A stretch of 64,000 nt of DNA from Streptomyces humidus (GCF_014649655.1 NZ_BMTL01000027.1:62001-126000), one strand, 5' to 3'; counted from the first letter of the stretch, positions 26,648 to 36,178 are shown. The notes: a model not told the origin generated them from the letters alone. Program-made: numbers and translations.

Positions 26648-26810
26648 TCCTGATCCCTCCGAGAAACCGTCCACCGGCCCTCCGTCTACCCCCGGACGCC
26701 GAGGTGACGCCGCGCCCGCCGCGGTCCACCCGGCGGGCGTGCGCCTCACATCCCTCCCGACACCCCCGCCGCAGCGGTCCTCCCGCGGATTTTCCAGGCA
26801 TGGTGGAGAC

Positions 26811-27668
26811 ATGATCGTGCTCGCCCTGCTCTTCGCCGTCCTCGGGGCCGCCAGCAACGCGGTGGGCACGGCGTTCCAGCGCAAGGCCGCCTCCACCGTT
26901 CCCCGGGGCGGCGGCCTGCGGCTGCTGCGTGCCCTCGTGCGGCGGCCCGCCTGGGCCATCGGCATCGCCGGCGTCATCGGCGCCGCGGTGTGCCAGGCGC
27001 TGGCCCTCGTCAACGGGCCCATGGCTCTCGTGCAGCCCGTGTTCATCCTGGAACTGCCGTTCGCCCTGCTGGTGGCCGCGCCCCTGCTGCACCGCCGGCT
27101 GTCGGCCGACGCCTGGCGGGCGGTCGCGGCGGTGGTGGCGGGCCTCGCGCTGCTGCTGGCCTCGGCGGCCCCGCACGGGACCCGGCAGCAGGGGGCCATG
27201 GAGCGGTGGATCCCGGTCCTGGCGCTCTGTCTGGGCGCGATGGCCGCCGCGGTCGCCCTCACGCGTACGTCCGCTTCGCCGTTGTTCCGGGCAGCGGCGC
27301 TGGGCTCGGCCGCGGCGATCGGCAACGCCCTGACCGCCGCCCTGATGAAATCGTCCACCGGGCAGCTCGCCGACGACGGACTGCCCGCCTTCCTGACCGC
27401 ATGGCAGACCTACGGCTTCGCGCTCACCGGCATCGCGGCGGTCCTGCTGCTGGAGAACGCGCTTCAGGCCGGCCCCCTCACCGCCTCGCAGCCTGCCCTG
27501 ACCATCGGCGACGCGACGGTGAGCCTCCTGCTGGGCATCGTCCTGTTCGACGAGGAGATCCGGTCCGGCCGGTGGCTGCTGCCCGAGGCGATCGGCGTGC
27601 TCCTCATCCTGGGGGGAGTGGTCCGGCTGACGCGCGTGGTGCCCCACCTGTCCGACGTCGTCCACTGA
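26811..27668 (+). CDS. DMT-type (EamA-like) permease
   Basis: 285 residues, nearly all hydrophobic, with about nine to ten predicted TM helices beginning MIVLALLFAVLGAASNAVGT. The two internal halves, the AFQRKAA loop after helix 1 and the GPMALVQPVFILELP segment fit the drug/metabolite transporter superfamily. The GTG/ATG-poor upstream sequence favours the ATG at 26811 with GGTGGAG close by. Substrate unknown. It is divergent from the RsbW-like gene. Confidence 0.8.
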   Translation: MIVLALLFAVLGAASNAVGTAFQRKAASTVPRGGGLRLLRALVRRPAWAIGIAGVIGAAVCQALALVNGPMALVQPVFILELPFALLVAAPLLHRRLSADAWRAVAAVVAGLALLLASAAPHGTRQQGAMERWIPVLALCLGAMAAAVALTRTSASPLFRAAALGSAAAIGNALTAALMKSSTGQLADDGLPAFLTAWQTYGFALTGIAAVLLLENALQAGPLTASQPALTIGDATVSLLLGIVLFDEEIRSGRWLLPEAIGVLLILGGVVRLTRVVPHLSDVVH

Positions 27669-27693
27669 GAACGGCCGTGCGGGAGCGGCCTGA

Positions 27694-28038
27694 TCACTCC
27701 GGACAGGCCACGGTGTCCTTCTGCAGTTCCACCGCCGCCAGCAGGCTCAGCTTCTTCTCCGCCCGGCGCAGCGCCCTCACCGCCGCGATCGAGGAGACGT
27801 CGCCCGTGAAGCCGACGGCGGCCAGCCGGGAGCGCACCCAGTCGGCGCGCAGCCGGGTCTCGGTGGCCTCGGCGGCGGCCCCGACGAGCGCGACGGCGCG
27901 CTCCAGGCCCGGGCGCTCCTCGGGGGAAGCCCCGGCCAGGGCCTCGCGCAACGCCGCCGTGACCACGTCCGCGTCCCGGACGACCAGCACGAAGTTGTGC
28001 TTCTTGTTGAGTCCCGCGATTCCTGTCATGCGGATCAT
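27694..28038 (-). CDS. Hypothetical protein (114 aa)
   Basis: A 114-residue helical protein with a conserved-looking start (TGIAGLNKKHNFVLVVRDAD) and many Ala/Arg/Glu residues. There is no signal, TM segment or catalytic motif I can identify. Start may be ATG 28036-28038 or 28027-28029. It ends 25 bp from the permease end (convergent) and diverges from a 105-aa gene. No function assigned. Confidence 0.65.
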   Translation of the reverse strand: MIRMTGIAGLNKKHNFVLVVRDADVVTAALREALAGASPEERPGLERAVALVGAAAEATETRLRADWVRSRLAAVGFTGDVSSIAAVRALRRAEKKLSLLAAVELQKDTVACPE

Positions 28039-28161
28039 CGTGGCCCCGAGTGCCGCCGCTGCCAAGCGACTTGAGGAGCCTCAGAGCCTTCGTCGGAGTC
28101 GGGGGCGAGCCGGGCGCGGGGCGGGGTAGGCGGGAGGGAGCAGACCGACGAAGGGAAGCCC

Positions 28162-28479
28162 ATGACGACCTACGTGATCACCGTCCCCGGCACGTTCACG
28201 GCCGGGATCGAGGACGAGGCGCGCACGCGGCTGAGCCGGGCCCTGCGGCCCGCCGATCCGCATCACACCCGGATGGGCGACGCACAGGACCTCGACCCTC
28301 TCACCGTGAACGAGGACGACACGTTCACCATCCGGCTCGCCGTCGAAGCGGACAGCGTCCCCCACGCGGAGGAGGACGCCCGCAGGCTCGCGGACGCCGC
28401 CCTGCGCGCCGCCGGTCTCGACGGGAGCGACGCACCGCTCGGGCCTGCGGTGATCACCGGCATCGACTCCGAGATGTGA
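28162..28479 (+). CDS. Hypothetical protein (105 aa)
   Basis: 105 acidic residues starting MTTYVITVPGTFTAGIEDEA. The pattern looks like a small alpha/beta domain with two beta segments (YVITVPGTF, TFTIRLAVEA) and helices. GAAGGGAAG before the ATG supports the start. There are no membrane or signal features. Family not recognised. Confidence 0.7.
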   Translation: MTTYVITVPGTFTAGIEDEARTRLSRALRPADPHHTRMGDAQDLDPLTVNEDDTFTIRLAVEADSVPHAEEDARRLADAALRAAGLDGSDAPLGPAVITGIDSEM

Positions 28480-28528
28480 GCTGCGGGCCGCCCGCCGGCG
28501 GCGCACGCCCGCGGGCCGCGACTCCGGG

Positions 28529-29440
28529 TCAGCGGCCGCCCCGTCCGTGTGCCAGGCGCTGCCACACCGCGCCCGCCATCGCCTCCTCGCCCTTGGCGTT
28601 GGGGTGTGCGGGGGCGGCGGGCGAGGCGGGTTGCAGCGGTTCGACCCACCGGACCTCGGGGGACGTGCACATGTCGTGGCCGACGGTCGGCCCGTAGGTG
28701 TCGACGTACTCCGCACGGTTCCAGCGGGCCACCAGGCGGAGCATCAGGTTCAGGCGCCTGCCGGTGTCCCTGAGGTAGGGGAAGTCGCCCGCGGCGAAGG
28801 GCACCGACGGCGCGCAGCCGCTGCCGTCGTCGGGCAGCAGGTCGGGATAACCGACGAGGAGGACCCGGGCCCGCGGAGCACGGTCGTGCACGGCCCGAAG
28901 CACCCGCGCGATGCTGGGGGCGGTCTTCGCGATCCTCACCGAGAGCTCGTCGACGCCCGACGTGCCGAAGTGACGTCGGCACGGATCGCCGACCGGGTCC
29001 TGCGAGGCCACCTGCGCGCAGGTGGCGATGATGGAGCCGAAGCCGATGTCGTTGCCGCCGACCTGGACGGTCACGAGGTCGCTGCCGCGGTTCACCGCGT
29101 CCAGCTGGGGCCCGTTGGCCCCCTGCGGCTTCCACATGTTCTCGGTGGTCGCCCCGCTGCAGCTGACGTCCTTGAACTCGGTGGCGCGCAGCCTCGCGGC
29201 GACGAGGGAGGGGTAGTTGCGGTCGGAGCGTGCGCAACCGGGGTCCACCTGGCGGGGGATGAAGGGTCCGGAGGTGTAGGAGTCGCCCAGCGCCGCGTAA
29301 CGGACCGCGCCGCTCGCCCCGTGCGCCGCGACCGGCGTCGCAGAAGCGGCGACCAGAGCACAACCTGCCAGTGCGGACAGCCAGGTGACGCCTCGTCGGC
29401 GACCGCCTGCCGGCCTCGCCGTGCCTGTTTCGCGTTGCAT
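28529..29440 (-). CDS. Secreted SGNH/GDSL-type esterase or lipase
   Basis: 303 residues. A twin-Arg-like signal (GGRRRGVTWLSALAGCALVA) is followed by the mature enzyme from ~residue 40. The GDS block has nucleophile S54 (ALGDSYTSG), the oxyanion residues are near CSGA and in VQVGGNDIGFG, and the catalytic His is in the APAHPNAKGEEAM block. Six cysteines suggest disulfides, as in Streptomyces secreted SGNH lipases. GAGGGGAG precedes the ATG at 29438-29440. It probably hydrolyses acyl esters outside the cell. Confidence 0.92.
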   Translation of the reverse strand: MQRETGTARPAGGRRRGVTWLSALAGCALVAASATPVAAHGASGAVRYAALGDSYTSGPFIPRQVDPGCARSDRNYPSLVAARLRATEFKDVSCSGATTENMWKPQGANGPQLDAVNRGSDLVTVQVGGNDIGFGSIIATCAQVASQDPVGDPCRRHFGTSGVDELSVRIAKTAPSIARVLRAVHDRAPRARVLLVGYPDLLPDDGSGCAPSVPFAAGDFPYLRDTGRRLNLMLRLVARWNRAEYVDTYGPTVGHDMCTSPEVRWVEPLQPASPAAPAHPNAKGEEAMAGAVWQRLAHGRGGR

Positions 29441-29586
29441 CGAGTCTCTCCCCTCGCGGCCCGTGTGCCGCCGTCGCCGAGTCGTGAGGCGGTCGTGACG
29501 GCCCGACCGGGCTTGTATACCGCCCGGTCGGTCGCCGGTGCCAGACTCGGGAGCGAACCCGTTCGCCTCGTGGAAGGAGAACCGAC

Positions 29587-30429
29587 ATGCCTGAGGGATG
29601 GCAGTGGGACAAGACCCTGTTCGCCGGAAGCGCGGCCTACTACGAGCGCGGCCGGCTTCCGTACGCTCCCGGGTTCGCCGAGGCCCTGGCCGCCGCTCTC
29701 GGTCTGGACGGCCGGGGCCGGCTCCTCGACGTGGGCTGCGGGCCGGGCGTCGTCCTGCTGGCCCTGGCGCGCTTCTTCCACGAGGCGGTCGGCCTCGACC
29801 CCGACGAGGACATGCTCGCCGAGGCCGAGCGGCAGGCCGGACGCCGTGGCGTGGGCAACACCCGGCTGGTCGCGGCGCGGGCCGAGGAACTCCCGGCGGG
29901 TCTGGGGGAGTTCAGAATGGTGGTGTTCGCCCAGTCCTTCCACTGGACGGACCGTGACCACGTCGCGGCGACCGTGCTGCGGATGCTGGAGCCGGGCGGC
30001 GCCCTCGTCCACATCAGCGAGCTCCAGGACCCGCCCGCCGCACCGGAGCCGACGCCGTCGCCCGCGCCCCCCTACGAGGAGATGGCCGCGCTGGTGCGCC
30101 GGTACCTGGGCCCGGTGCGCCGGGCGGGACAGGGAACGCTCGTCGACGGCACACCGGACGGGGAGGGCCTCGTCATCGCCCGGGCCGGCTTCGAGCACTT
30201 CGGGCGACTCGTCGTGCCGGCCGGAGGGGTGACCGAGCGCACCGCGGACGACCTGGTCGCCTGGGCGTTCTCCCGATCCGCGTCCGCACCGCACCTGTTC
30301 GGCGGCCGGCGGCCGGACTTCGAGCGGGACCTGCGGGCGCTGCTGCGGCGGGCGGCGCCCGACGGCCGCTTCGCGGAGCGTCTCCCGGACACAGAGATCA
30401 TGATCTGGCGCAGGCCGTCGGCCACATGA
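29587..30429 (+). CDS. Class I SAM-dependent methyltransferase
   Basis: 280 residues with Rossmann-fold motif I LLDVGCGPG at 46-54, acidic Asp after strand 2 (GLDPDEDML) and the FHWTD segment typical of methyltransferase_11/25-type enzymes. A C-terminal ~120-residue domain may define the acceptor. GGAAGGAG precedes the ATG. It is monocistronic and divergent from the esterase. Substrate not deducible. Confidence 0.85.
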   Translation: MPEGWQWDKTLFAGSAAYYERGRLPYAPGFAEALAAALGLDGRGRLLDVGCGPGVVLLALARFFHEAVGLDPDEDMLAEAERQAGRRGVGNTRLVAARAEELPAGLGEFRMVVFAQSFHWTDRDHVAATVLRMLEPGGALVHISELQDPPAAPEPTPSPAPPYEEMAALVRRYLGPVRRAGQGTLVDGTPDGEGLVIARAGFEHFGRLVVPAGGVTERTADDLVAWAFSRSASAPHLFGGRRPDFERDLRALLRRAAPDGRFAERLPDTEIMIWRRPSAT

Positions 30430-30805
30430 GCCCGGGGCCTGCTCCGGGCGGGCTCGGCGGCTCGGCGGGGCCGTCGGCCGAACCGGCCGACGGCACGACG
30501 CCCGCCGTCATGCGTGACGCGCTGTCCCACGGAGACGGCTCGCGGTGGACGGCTGCCTGCGGCGCCTCTGCGCACTCCCGAGCCGCCGTACGTGCCCTGC
30601 CCGGCCCGTTCGGGTCCATCGGCCTACGTGGAAAGGGCATTGGCGGAGCGTCAGGAAATCATGGGCTCACCTCGCTCCGGGCCCGCCTGATCCACCGCAG
30701 GTCCGGCCGGGGCCGGCGTCCTGCACCCGGCGGCTGACGGCGCCGCGCCGCCGGGGCGCCCGCACGCCCCGGGAGACCCGTGAGACCCGGGTGCCACCGT
30801 GCCGA
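30430..30805. other. Convergent gap (376 bp)
   Basis: Between the methyltransferase and dehydrogenase ends. It holds a 9-bp hairpin at 30726-30755 and no convincing gene. A 103-aa plus-strand frame at 30426 has poor codon bias and overlaps the methyltransferase stop. Confidence 0.45.
30726..30755. terminator. GC hairpin in convergent gap
   Basis: CCCGGCGGC (30726-30734) pairs with GCCGCCGGG (30747-30755) across a 12-nt loop, 50 bp from the dehydrogenase stop. It could terminate either transcript. Confidence 0.4.
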
Positions 30806-31738
30806 TCAGGCCCGCGAGACGCGGGGGGACGGCGGACCGGGCGTGGCGCTCGCGCCCGCCGGGTGGGCCGCCTCGCTCCGGGTCTCCAGGGCGTGCAGGA
30901 CGGCCGCCATGTCCTCGCCGCCGTGCCCCTGGGCGACAGTCTCGCCGTACAGGGCGTGACAGACGTCGAGCAGCGGGGAGACGAGGCCGGTCCCGCGGGC
31001 GGCCTCCGCGATCAACCGGTTGTTCTTCAGGATGTCCGCGGCGGCCGCCTGCACGCTGAAGTCACGCTCCAGCAGCTTGGATCCCTTGACCCGGGAGACG
31101 GCGCTGGCCATCGGGCCCGCGTCCAGCACGTCGCGCAGCAGACGCCGGTCGAGCCCGTGCCGCTCCGCGAAGTGGAAGGCCTCGGCCAGCCCGGTGACCA
31201 GGGTGATCAGAAACAGGTTCACCGAGAACTTCATGAGCAGCGCGCCCGGGACCCGGCCGCAGTCGAAGGTCTCCCGGCACAGGGGGGCGAGCAGCGGACG
31301 CACGGCCGCCACGGCGTCGTCGTCGCCCGCGAGCAGCCCGACCAGTTCCCCTCGCTCGGCCGGGACGCGGGACCCCGACACCGGGGCCTCGACGTAACGT
31401 CCGCCGGCCGCACGGACGTCCGTCTGCAGGCCGGCCGAGTACTCGGCGGACGTGGTGCCCATGTGGACGACCGTGTGCCCGGCGACGCGGGAGGCGAAGG
31501 CGGGGGCGCCGCGCCCGAGCACGTCGTCGATCGCGGTCTCGTCCGCCAGCATGAGGATCACGGTCCCGGCCCGGTCGAAGACCTCGCCGGGGCTCGCCGC
31601 GACCTCGGCCCCCAGCGCGCGCAGCGGCGCGCAGCGGCCCGGGGTGCGGTTTCCCACGACGAGAGGCGTCCCGGCACGGGCGAGGTTGCCGGCCATGGGC
31701 TGTCCCATGACCCCGAGTCCGATGAATCCGACGTGCAC
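30806..31738 (-). CDS. NAD(P)-dependent beta-hydroxyacid dehydrogenase family protein
   Basis: 310 residues of the 3-hydroxyisobutyrate dehydrogenase superfamily. The Rossmann motif GFIGLGVMG is at 4-12, the substrate-binding block is EAPVSGSRVPAERGEL, and the catalytic Lys is in ALLMKFSVNLF. Such enzymes oxidise beta-hydroxyacids or, as imine reductases, reduce C=N bonds. The exact reaction is unclear. Start GTG 31736-31738 fits the fold start. Divergent from a TetR gene with two palindromic sites between them, so TetR probably controls it. Confidence 0.88.
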   Translation of the reverse strand: MHVGFIGLGVMGQPMAGNLARAGTPLVVGNRTPGRCAPLRALGAEVAASPGEVFDRAGTVILMLADETAIDDVLGRGAPAFASRVAGHTVVHMGTTSAEYSAGLQTDVRAAGGRYVEAPVSGSRVPAERGELVGLLAGDDDAVAAVRPLLAPLCRETFDCGRVPGALLMKFSVNLFLITLVTGLAEAFHFAERHGLDRRLLRDVLDAGPMASAVSRVKGSKLLERDFSVQAAAADILKNNRLIAEAARGTGLVSPLLDVCHALYGETVAQGHGGEDMAAVLHALETRSEAAHPAGASATPGPPSPRVSRA

Positions 31739-31820
31739 GACGCACCGCCTTTCCCGCCTCCCGCGCCCGACCGGGCCGTCTCGCACGGCCGGGCAGCCGC
31801 GGGCGTGCCCAGAGGGCCGA

Positions 31821-31863
31821 CTATGACGACGGTCATAGTAGTCCACTTCATGACCCCCGTCAT
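31821..31863. promoter_or_regulatory. Paired TetR operators ATGAC-N4-GTCAT
   Basis: Two palindromes lie in the divergent gap: CTATGAC-GACG-GTCATAG (31821-31838) and ATGAC-CCCC-GTCAT (31850-31863), centres 27 bp apart. They lie about 55 bp before the TetR start and 83 bp before the dehydrogenase start, so one repressor could control both directions. Confidence 0.7.
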
Positions 31864-31917
31864 AAGGTGGACCGGGTGGGTCCGGAGCAGTCACGCAACG
31901 GCCGGAGGAGGTCGACG

Positions 31918-32514
31918 ATGGCGGTGTCCGAGCGGGGGCCGCGTGAGCGGATGGTCTTCAGCGCCGCCCAGCTGATCCGGCGCGAGGGGGTCGCCGCCAC
32001 CGGCATGCGCGAGGTCGCCGCCCACGCGGGCGCGCCGCGCGGCTCGCTGCAGCACTACTTTCCGGGCGGCAAGGAACAACTGGTCAACGAGGCGGTGGGC
32101 TGGGCGGGCCGGTACGCCGGCAACCGCGTCGCCCGCTTCCTCGCCGCACTGCCCGAGCCGACGCCCGCCGCGCTGTTCGCCGAGATGGTGCGGCAGTGGA
32201 CCGACGAGTACGAGGCCGCAGGTTTCGCGGGAGGCTGCCCGGTGGCGGCCGCCACGGTGGACTGCGCGCAGTCCACCGACTCCACACGGGAGGCGACGGC
32301 CGCCGCGTTCGCCGCCTGGACCGCTCCGGTGGCCCGCGCGCTGACGGACCTCGGCGTGCCCGGGGAGCGGGCCGAGCCGCTCGCCACGCTCATGATCAGT
32401 GCCCTGGAAGGGGCGATCCTGATCGCCCGCGCGGAGCGCGACGTCCGCGCCCTGACGACGGTGGCCCACGAACTGGGCCCGCTCCTCGACGCGGCGGTGC
32501 GCGAGCGGACCTGA
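31918..32514 (+). CDS. TetR-family repressor
   Basis: 198 residues. The N-terminal helix-turn-helix occupies ~10-55 (AAQLIRREGVAATGMREVAA, then APRGSLQHYFPGGKEQLV). The C-terminal ligand domain has paired cysteines (GGCPVAAATVDCAQ) and resembles LmrA/YxaF-type TetR regulators. GGAGGAGG precedes the ATG at 31918-31920. It is predicted to bind the ATGAC-N4-GTCAT pair in its own upstream region and repress itself and the divergent dehydrogenase. Confidence 0.88.
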   Translation: MAVSERGPRERMVFSAAQLIRREGVAATGMREVAAHAGAPRGSLQHYFPGGKEQLVNEAVGWAGRYAGNRVARFLAALPEPTPAALFAEMVRQWTDEYEAAGFAGGCPVAAATVDCAQSTDSTREATAAAFAAWTAPVARALTDLGVPGERAEPLATLMISALEGAILIARAERDVRALTTVAHELGPLLDAAVRERT

Positions 32515-32579
32515 CCGGCCGCCCCGACCTGACCGGCCGCTCCGACCGATCGCTCCGACCGGCCCGCCGGTCGGCCGCG

Positions 32580-33761
32580 TCAGAGCGCGGCCAGGAACTT
32601 CTCCAGCCGGGCGAGCCCCTCGCGCAGTTCGCCGGCTGACGCCGCGTACGAGAGGCGGACGTGCGTCTGCGCCGAGTGCACGCCGAAATCCCGGCCCGGC
32701 GTCAGGGCCACATGCGCCTCCTGCAGGGCTCGTTCGCAGAACTGCCACGAGGTGAGCCCGGTGCCGCTGACGTCGAAGTAGACGTAGAACGCCCCGTCGG
32801 GCGGGACGGGCACCGGCAGGCCGATCCGCGCCAGGCCGTCCAGGACGAGCGCCCGGCGTTCCGCGAACTCGGCGCGGCGGGCCTCGCACACCGCGAGGGA
32901 CTCGGCGGTGAAGCAGGCCAGAGCGGCGTGCTGGGCGGGAACGGACGCGCAGAGGAAGTAGTTCTGAGCCAGGCGCTCCATCGCGGGCACGAGTCCCTCG
33001 GGGACGACGCACCAGCCCAGCCGCCAGCCCGTCATGCCGAAGTACTTCGAGAAGCTGTTGACGACGACGGCGTCGGGGTCGAACGACAGGGCGCTGCGCG
33101 GCGGACGGCCCCGGGCGTCGTGGTCGGCGAGCTCCAGGTAGATCTCGTCGACGATGCGCCACGCGTCGCGCTCCCGGGCGACGTCGCAGATCGCGGCGAG
33201 TTCGCCGGCCGGAACCGACGTGCCCGTGGGGTTGGACGGGGTGGCGACCATGACGCCGCGCGTGTCATCCGTCCAGCTCGCCCGCACCGAGGCGGCGTCC
33301 AGCTGGAACCGGCTCCCGGCGGTGGCGGGCACCAGGGTGACGCGCGCGCCGAAGCTCTCCGCGATCTGCCGGTTGCAGGGATACGACGGGTCGCCGATGA
33401 GCACCTCGTCGCCGGGGTCGATCAGCGCGGCGGCGGTCAGCACCAGCGCGGCCGAGGCTCCCGCGGTCACGACGATCCGGGCCGGATCGACCTCGACCTC
33501 GTGCCGCTCCGCGTAGAACCGGGCGATGGCCTCCCGCAGCGCGGGGAGCCCGAGGGCCTCGGTGTAGGCCATGGGCCGCCCGTCCATGGCCTCCCGCATC
33601 GCGCTGAGGACGGCCGGTGGCGCGCCGAAGTCGGGTTCGCCGAGGCTGAGTTTGACGATATGACGTCCCCCGGCCTCCAGGGCCGCGGCCTGCTTGCCGA
33701 ACTCCATGGCGTAGAACGGAGCGACGGCCCGCGCCCGTCGCGAGATCCGTGGGGTGCTCAT
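32580..33761 (-). CDS. Class I pyridoxal-phosphate aminotransferase
   Basis: 393 residues, fold type I. The Schiff-base Lys is K239 in NSFSKYFGMTGWRLGW. Conserved contacts include the PSNPTGT loop, the Asp-Tyr pair in VDEIYLEL and the C-terminal Arg in HVRLSYA. It transfers amino groups between an amino acid and a 2-oxoacid; the substrate is not deducible (aspartate, aromatic or alanine types are possible). AGGAGG precedes the ATG at 33759-33761. It is convergent with the TetR gene. Confidence 0.92.
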   Translation of the reverse strand: MSTPRISRRARAVAPFYAMEFGKQAAALEAGGRHIVKLSLGEPDFGAPPAVLSAMREAMDGRPMAYTEALGLPALREAIARFYAERHEVEVDPARIVVTAGASAALVLTAAALIDPGDEVLIGDPSYPCNRQIAESFGARVTLVPATAGSRFQLDAASVRASWTDDTRGVMVATPSNPTGTSVPAGELAAICDVARERDAWRIVDEIYLELADHDARGRPPRSALSFDPDAVVVNSFSKYFGMTGWRLGWCVVPEGLVPAMERLAQNYFLCASVPAQHAALACFTAESLAVCEARRAEFAERRALVLDGLARIGLPVPVPPDGAFYVYFDVSGTGLTSWQFCERALQEAHVALTPGRDFGVHSAQTHVRLSYAASAGELREGLARLEKFLAAL

Positions 33762-34304
33762 GCCGCGGCCTCCTGCTCTGTTCCCTGCTGCGTCCGGTCT
33801 CGCACGGTTCTCCTTCGGCTCGGGCCTGTGGCTCAGCCGATTATCGACCGCTCGGCGCGGCCCTCGTCACCCGGCCCGGCGCGATCCGCCGCCTCGGAAA
33901 CGCTGACGAACGAGTCGTCGGCGAGGACGGCGTCGGCCGACGGCGGACCGTCGGCGGTCAGCCGGTGCCGCGGGTCGGATGGCCGTGGCCGCCCGGGACG
34001 CAGCACCGGCACGCGTCGGACGGCGTTGCCGGCGAACCCGCCCCGGTTCCGGGGCTGTTCCGGCGACCGGGCGTTTCCCACCCCGTCACCGGCCCCGGAA
34101 GTCCCGGTGACTGCGCGTGGCCGGCGCCGGCCGGTCCCGCCCGAGGCCCTCGCCCGGCGCGGCCGGCCGGGGTGGGTCGCCCACGTCGGCGGGTCGACGC
34201 CTCACGCCCCGATTCTCCTCCTCGCCGGGGAGCCGTGCAGGCGGCGCCGGCCGGTGGCGTCGGCCGATGGCTCCGGCCAGCGGTGATCCGCGGCGGTCCG
34301 TGCT
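33762..34304. other. Gap (543 bp), no supported gene
   Basis: Upstream of the aminotransferase and downstream of PPK2. The first ~80 bp (T-rich, with ATTATCGACC near 33840) may contain the aminotransferase promoter. The rest is GC-rich with repeated GGCCGGCGCCGGCC-like segments at ~34120 and ~34245. Open frames lack codon bias and family motifs. Confidence 0.45.
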
Positions 34305-35108
34305 TCAGAGGCTCGCCGCGTGGTCGGGGACGTAGGTCTGCAGATCCCTCGGCGGGCGCTCGTAGCCGGTCGACGCCGGCCGCTTCGGGAGTTCCAGCAC
34401 GGGCGGCGGCACCTCGTGGTACGGCACGGTCGACAGCAGATGCGCGATCATGTTCAGCCGGGCCCGGCGCTTGTCGTCGCTCTCGACGACGAACCAGGGC
34501 GCCTCCGAGATGTCGGTGTGCACCATCATCGCGTCCTTGGCCCGCGAGTACGCCTCCCAGTGGGTGATCGACTCCAGGTCCATCGGCGACAGCTTCCAGC
34601 GCCGCAACGGGTCCTCCAGCCTGCGCCGGAAGCGGTCCTGCTGCTCGGTGTCGCTCACCGAGAACCAGTACTTGCGCAGCAGCACACCGTCCTCGACCAG
34701 CATGCGCTCGAAGATCGGGCACTGACGCAGGAACAGCTGGTGCTCCTCCTTCGAGCAGAACCCCATCACGTGCTCGACCCCGGCGCGGTTGTACCAGGAC
34801 CGGTCGAACAGCACGATCTCCCCGGCCGCCGGCAGGTGCTCGACGTACCGCTGGAAATACCACTGGGTGCGCTCGCGCTCGGTCGGCTTCGGCAGCGCCG
34901 CGATCCGTGCCACACGAGGGTTGAGGTGCTCGGCGACCCGCTTGATGGTGCCGCCCTTGCCGGCCGCGTCCCGCCCCTCGAACACGATCACCATCCGGGT
35001 GCCCGACGCCCGCACCCACTCCTGCAGCCTCACCAACTCCGTCTGCAGCCGCAGCAGTTCCTTCTCGTACTCCCTGCGCGGCAGAGTCGCCGCCTTCTTG
35101 CCGGCCAT
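34305..35108 (-). CDS. ppk2: Polyphosphate kinase 2 (class I, single domain)
   Basis: 267 residues. PPK2 transfers phosphate between polyphosphate and nucleotides. Walker A FEGRDAAGKGG is at ~43-53, Walker B with lid residues is VLFDRSWYNR near 98-107, and EEHQLFLRQCPIFERML and KYWFSVSDTEQ follow, matching the one-domain PPK2 core. Start ATG 35106-35108 (MAGKK) has GGTGGAGG upstream. It is monocistronic. Confidence 0.95.
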   Translation of the reverse strand: MAGKKAATLPRREYEKELLRLQTELVRLQEWVRASGTRMVIVFEGRDAAGKGGTIKRVAEHLNPRVARIAALPKPTERERTQWYFQRYVEHLPAAGEIVLFDRSWYNRAGVEHVMGFCSKEEHQLFLRQCPIFERMLVEDGVLLRKYWFSVSDTEQQDRFRRRLEDPLRRWKLSPMDLESITHWEAYSRAKDAMMVHTDISEAPWFVVESDDKRRARLNMIAHLLSTVPYHEVPPPVLELPKRPASTGYERPPRDLQTYVPDHAASL

Positions 35109-35298
35109 GCCGCCTCCACCGCCCGATGATCCGTACGCCGCCGACTTCCGGAGTCCGCGCCCCGGTCCGGGCTCGAACACCAGGACGCCACCGTACTGAT
35201 CTAGGAGGCGCCGCGCACCCCGGCGCCCGCCACGGCCGGCCCGCGTCCTCCCGCGCCCGGGGACGGATCCGGCCCTCCCCGCGGGTCCGGTTTCGCGC

Positions 35299-36159
35299 TC
35301 ACACCGGACGGGTGGGGCTCGGCGGGGTCATGACCCAGCGGATGGCCCGGGTCAGCATCTGTCCGGTGGGGCGTACGGCGAGCCCTTCGACGACCGGCAC
35401 CCGGGGCAGCCACAGCATGCCGCGGGCCCAGGGCGGGAGCAGGGCGACGGCGTTCGCGGCCAGCCCGCCGTAGAAGGGCCGTACGGCGAGCGGCACAGGG
35501 GGCCGGAGCAGCAGGAACCGGGCGGCGGCCCGCGCCTCGGGCGTGGCCCGGAGCTCGGGCCGGTAGCCGGCCAGGCGCTCGGCCAGCTCACGGCGGTCGC
35601 GCGGCGGGTCGCTCACCCCCAGCGCCTCGGCGACCCGGGCCGTGTCGGCGACGTAGCCGTCGTAGCCGCCGGCGTCCAGCGGAGCGGCTCCGAAGCGCTC
35701 ATGGGCGCGCAGGAAGCTGTCCGTCTCGGCCGCGTGCACCCAGCCGAGCAGATGGGGATCGGCCGCGTGGTAGGGCACGCCCTCGGCCGTCGTCCCGCGG
35801 ATCCGGTCGTGGATGCCGCGCACGTGGTCGACGGCCCGCTGGGCGTCCTCGGCGGTGCCGTACGTCGTGACGGCCAGGAAGGTGCTCGTGCGCTGGAGCC
35901 GCCCCCACGGGTCGCCCCGGAAGCCCGAGTGCCCGGCGACCGCCGCCATGGCGAGCGGATGCAGGGACTGCAGCAGGAGCGCGCTGAGACCCCCGATGAA
36001 CATCGAGGCGTCACCGTGGACGACGCGGACCGGGCGGTCCGGCCCGAACCACCGCGGGCCCGGGGTGTCGTGGATGCGGGCGCGGTTCGCCGGTCCGTCG
36101 GGTCCGGCGACACGCCGGAACAAGGCCTGTCCCAGCTGGTCGCGGACGCTGGTCAGCAC
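35299..36159 (-). CDS. MpaB/Lcp-like oxygenase (DUF2236)
   Basis: 286 residues of the DUF2236 family, which includes ER-bound MpaB and latex-clearing proteins. Characteristic features are the FIGGLSALLLQSLHPLAMAA block and the LGWVHAAETDSFL segment, whose His is a likely haem ligand. No N-terminal signal is obvious, but several hydrophobic helices suggest membrane association. Start GTG 36157-36159 follows GAGGGG. Its substrate is unknown. Confidence 0.85.
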   Translation of the reverse strand: MLTSVRDQLGQALFRRVAGPDGPANRARIHDTPGPRWFGPDRPVRVVHGDASMFIGGLSALLLQSLHPLAMAAVAGHSGFRGDPWGRLQRTSTFLAVTTYGTAEDAQRAVDHVRGIHDRIRGTTAEGVPYHAADPHLLGWVHAAETDSFLRAHERFGAAPLDAGGYDGYVADTARVAEALGVSDPPRDRRELAERLAGYRPELRATPEARAAARFLLLRPPVPLAVRPFYGGLAANAVALLPPWARGMLWLPRVPVVEGLAVRPTGQMLTRAIRWVMTPPSPTRPV

Positions 36160-36178
36160 GGTCGGTCACCCCTCTTCC

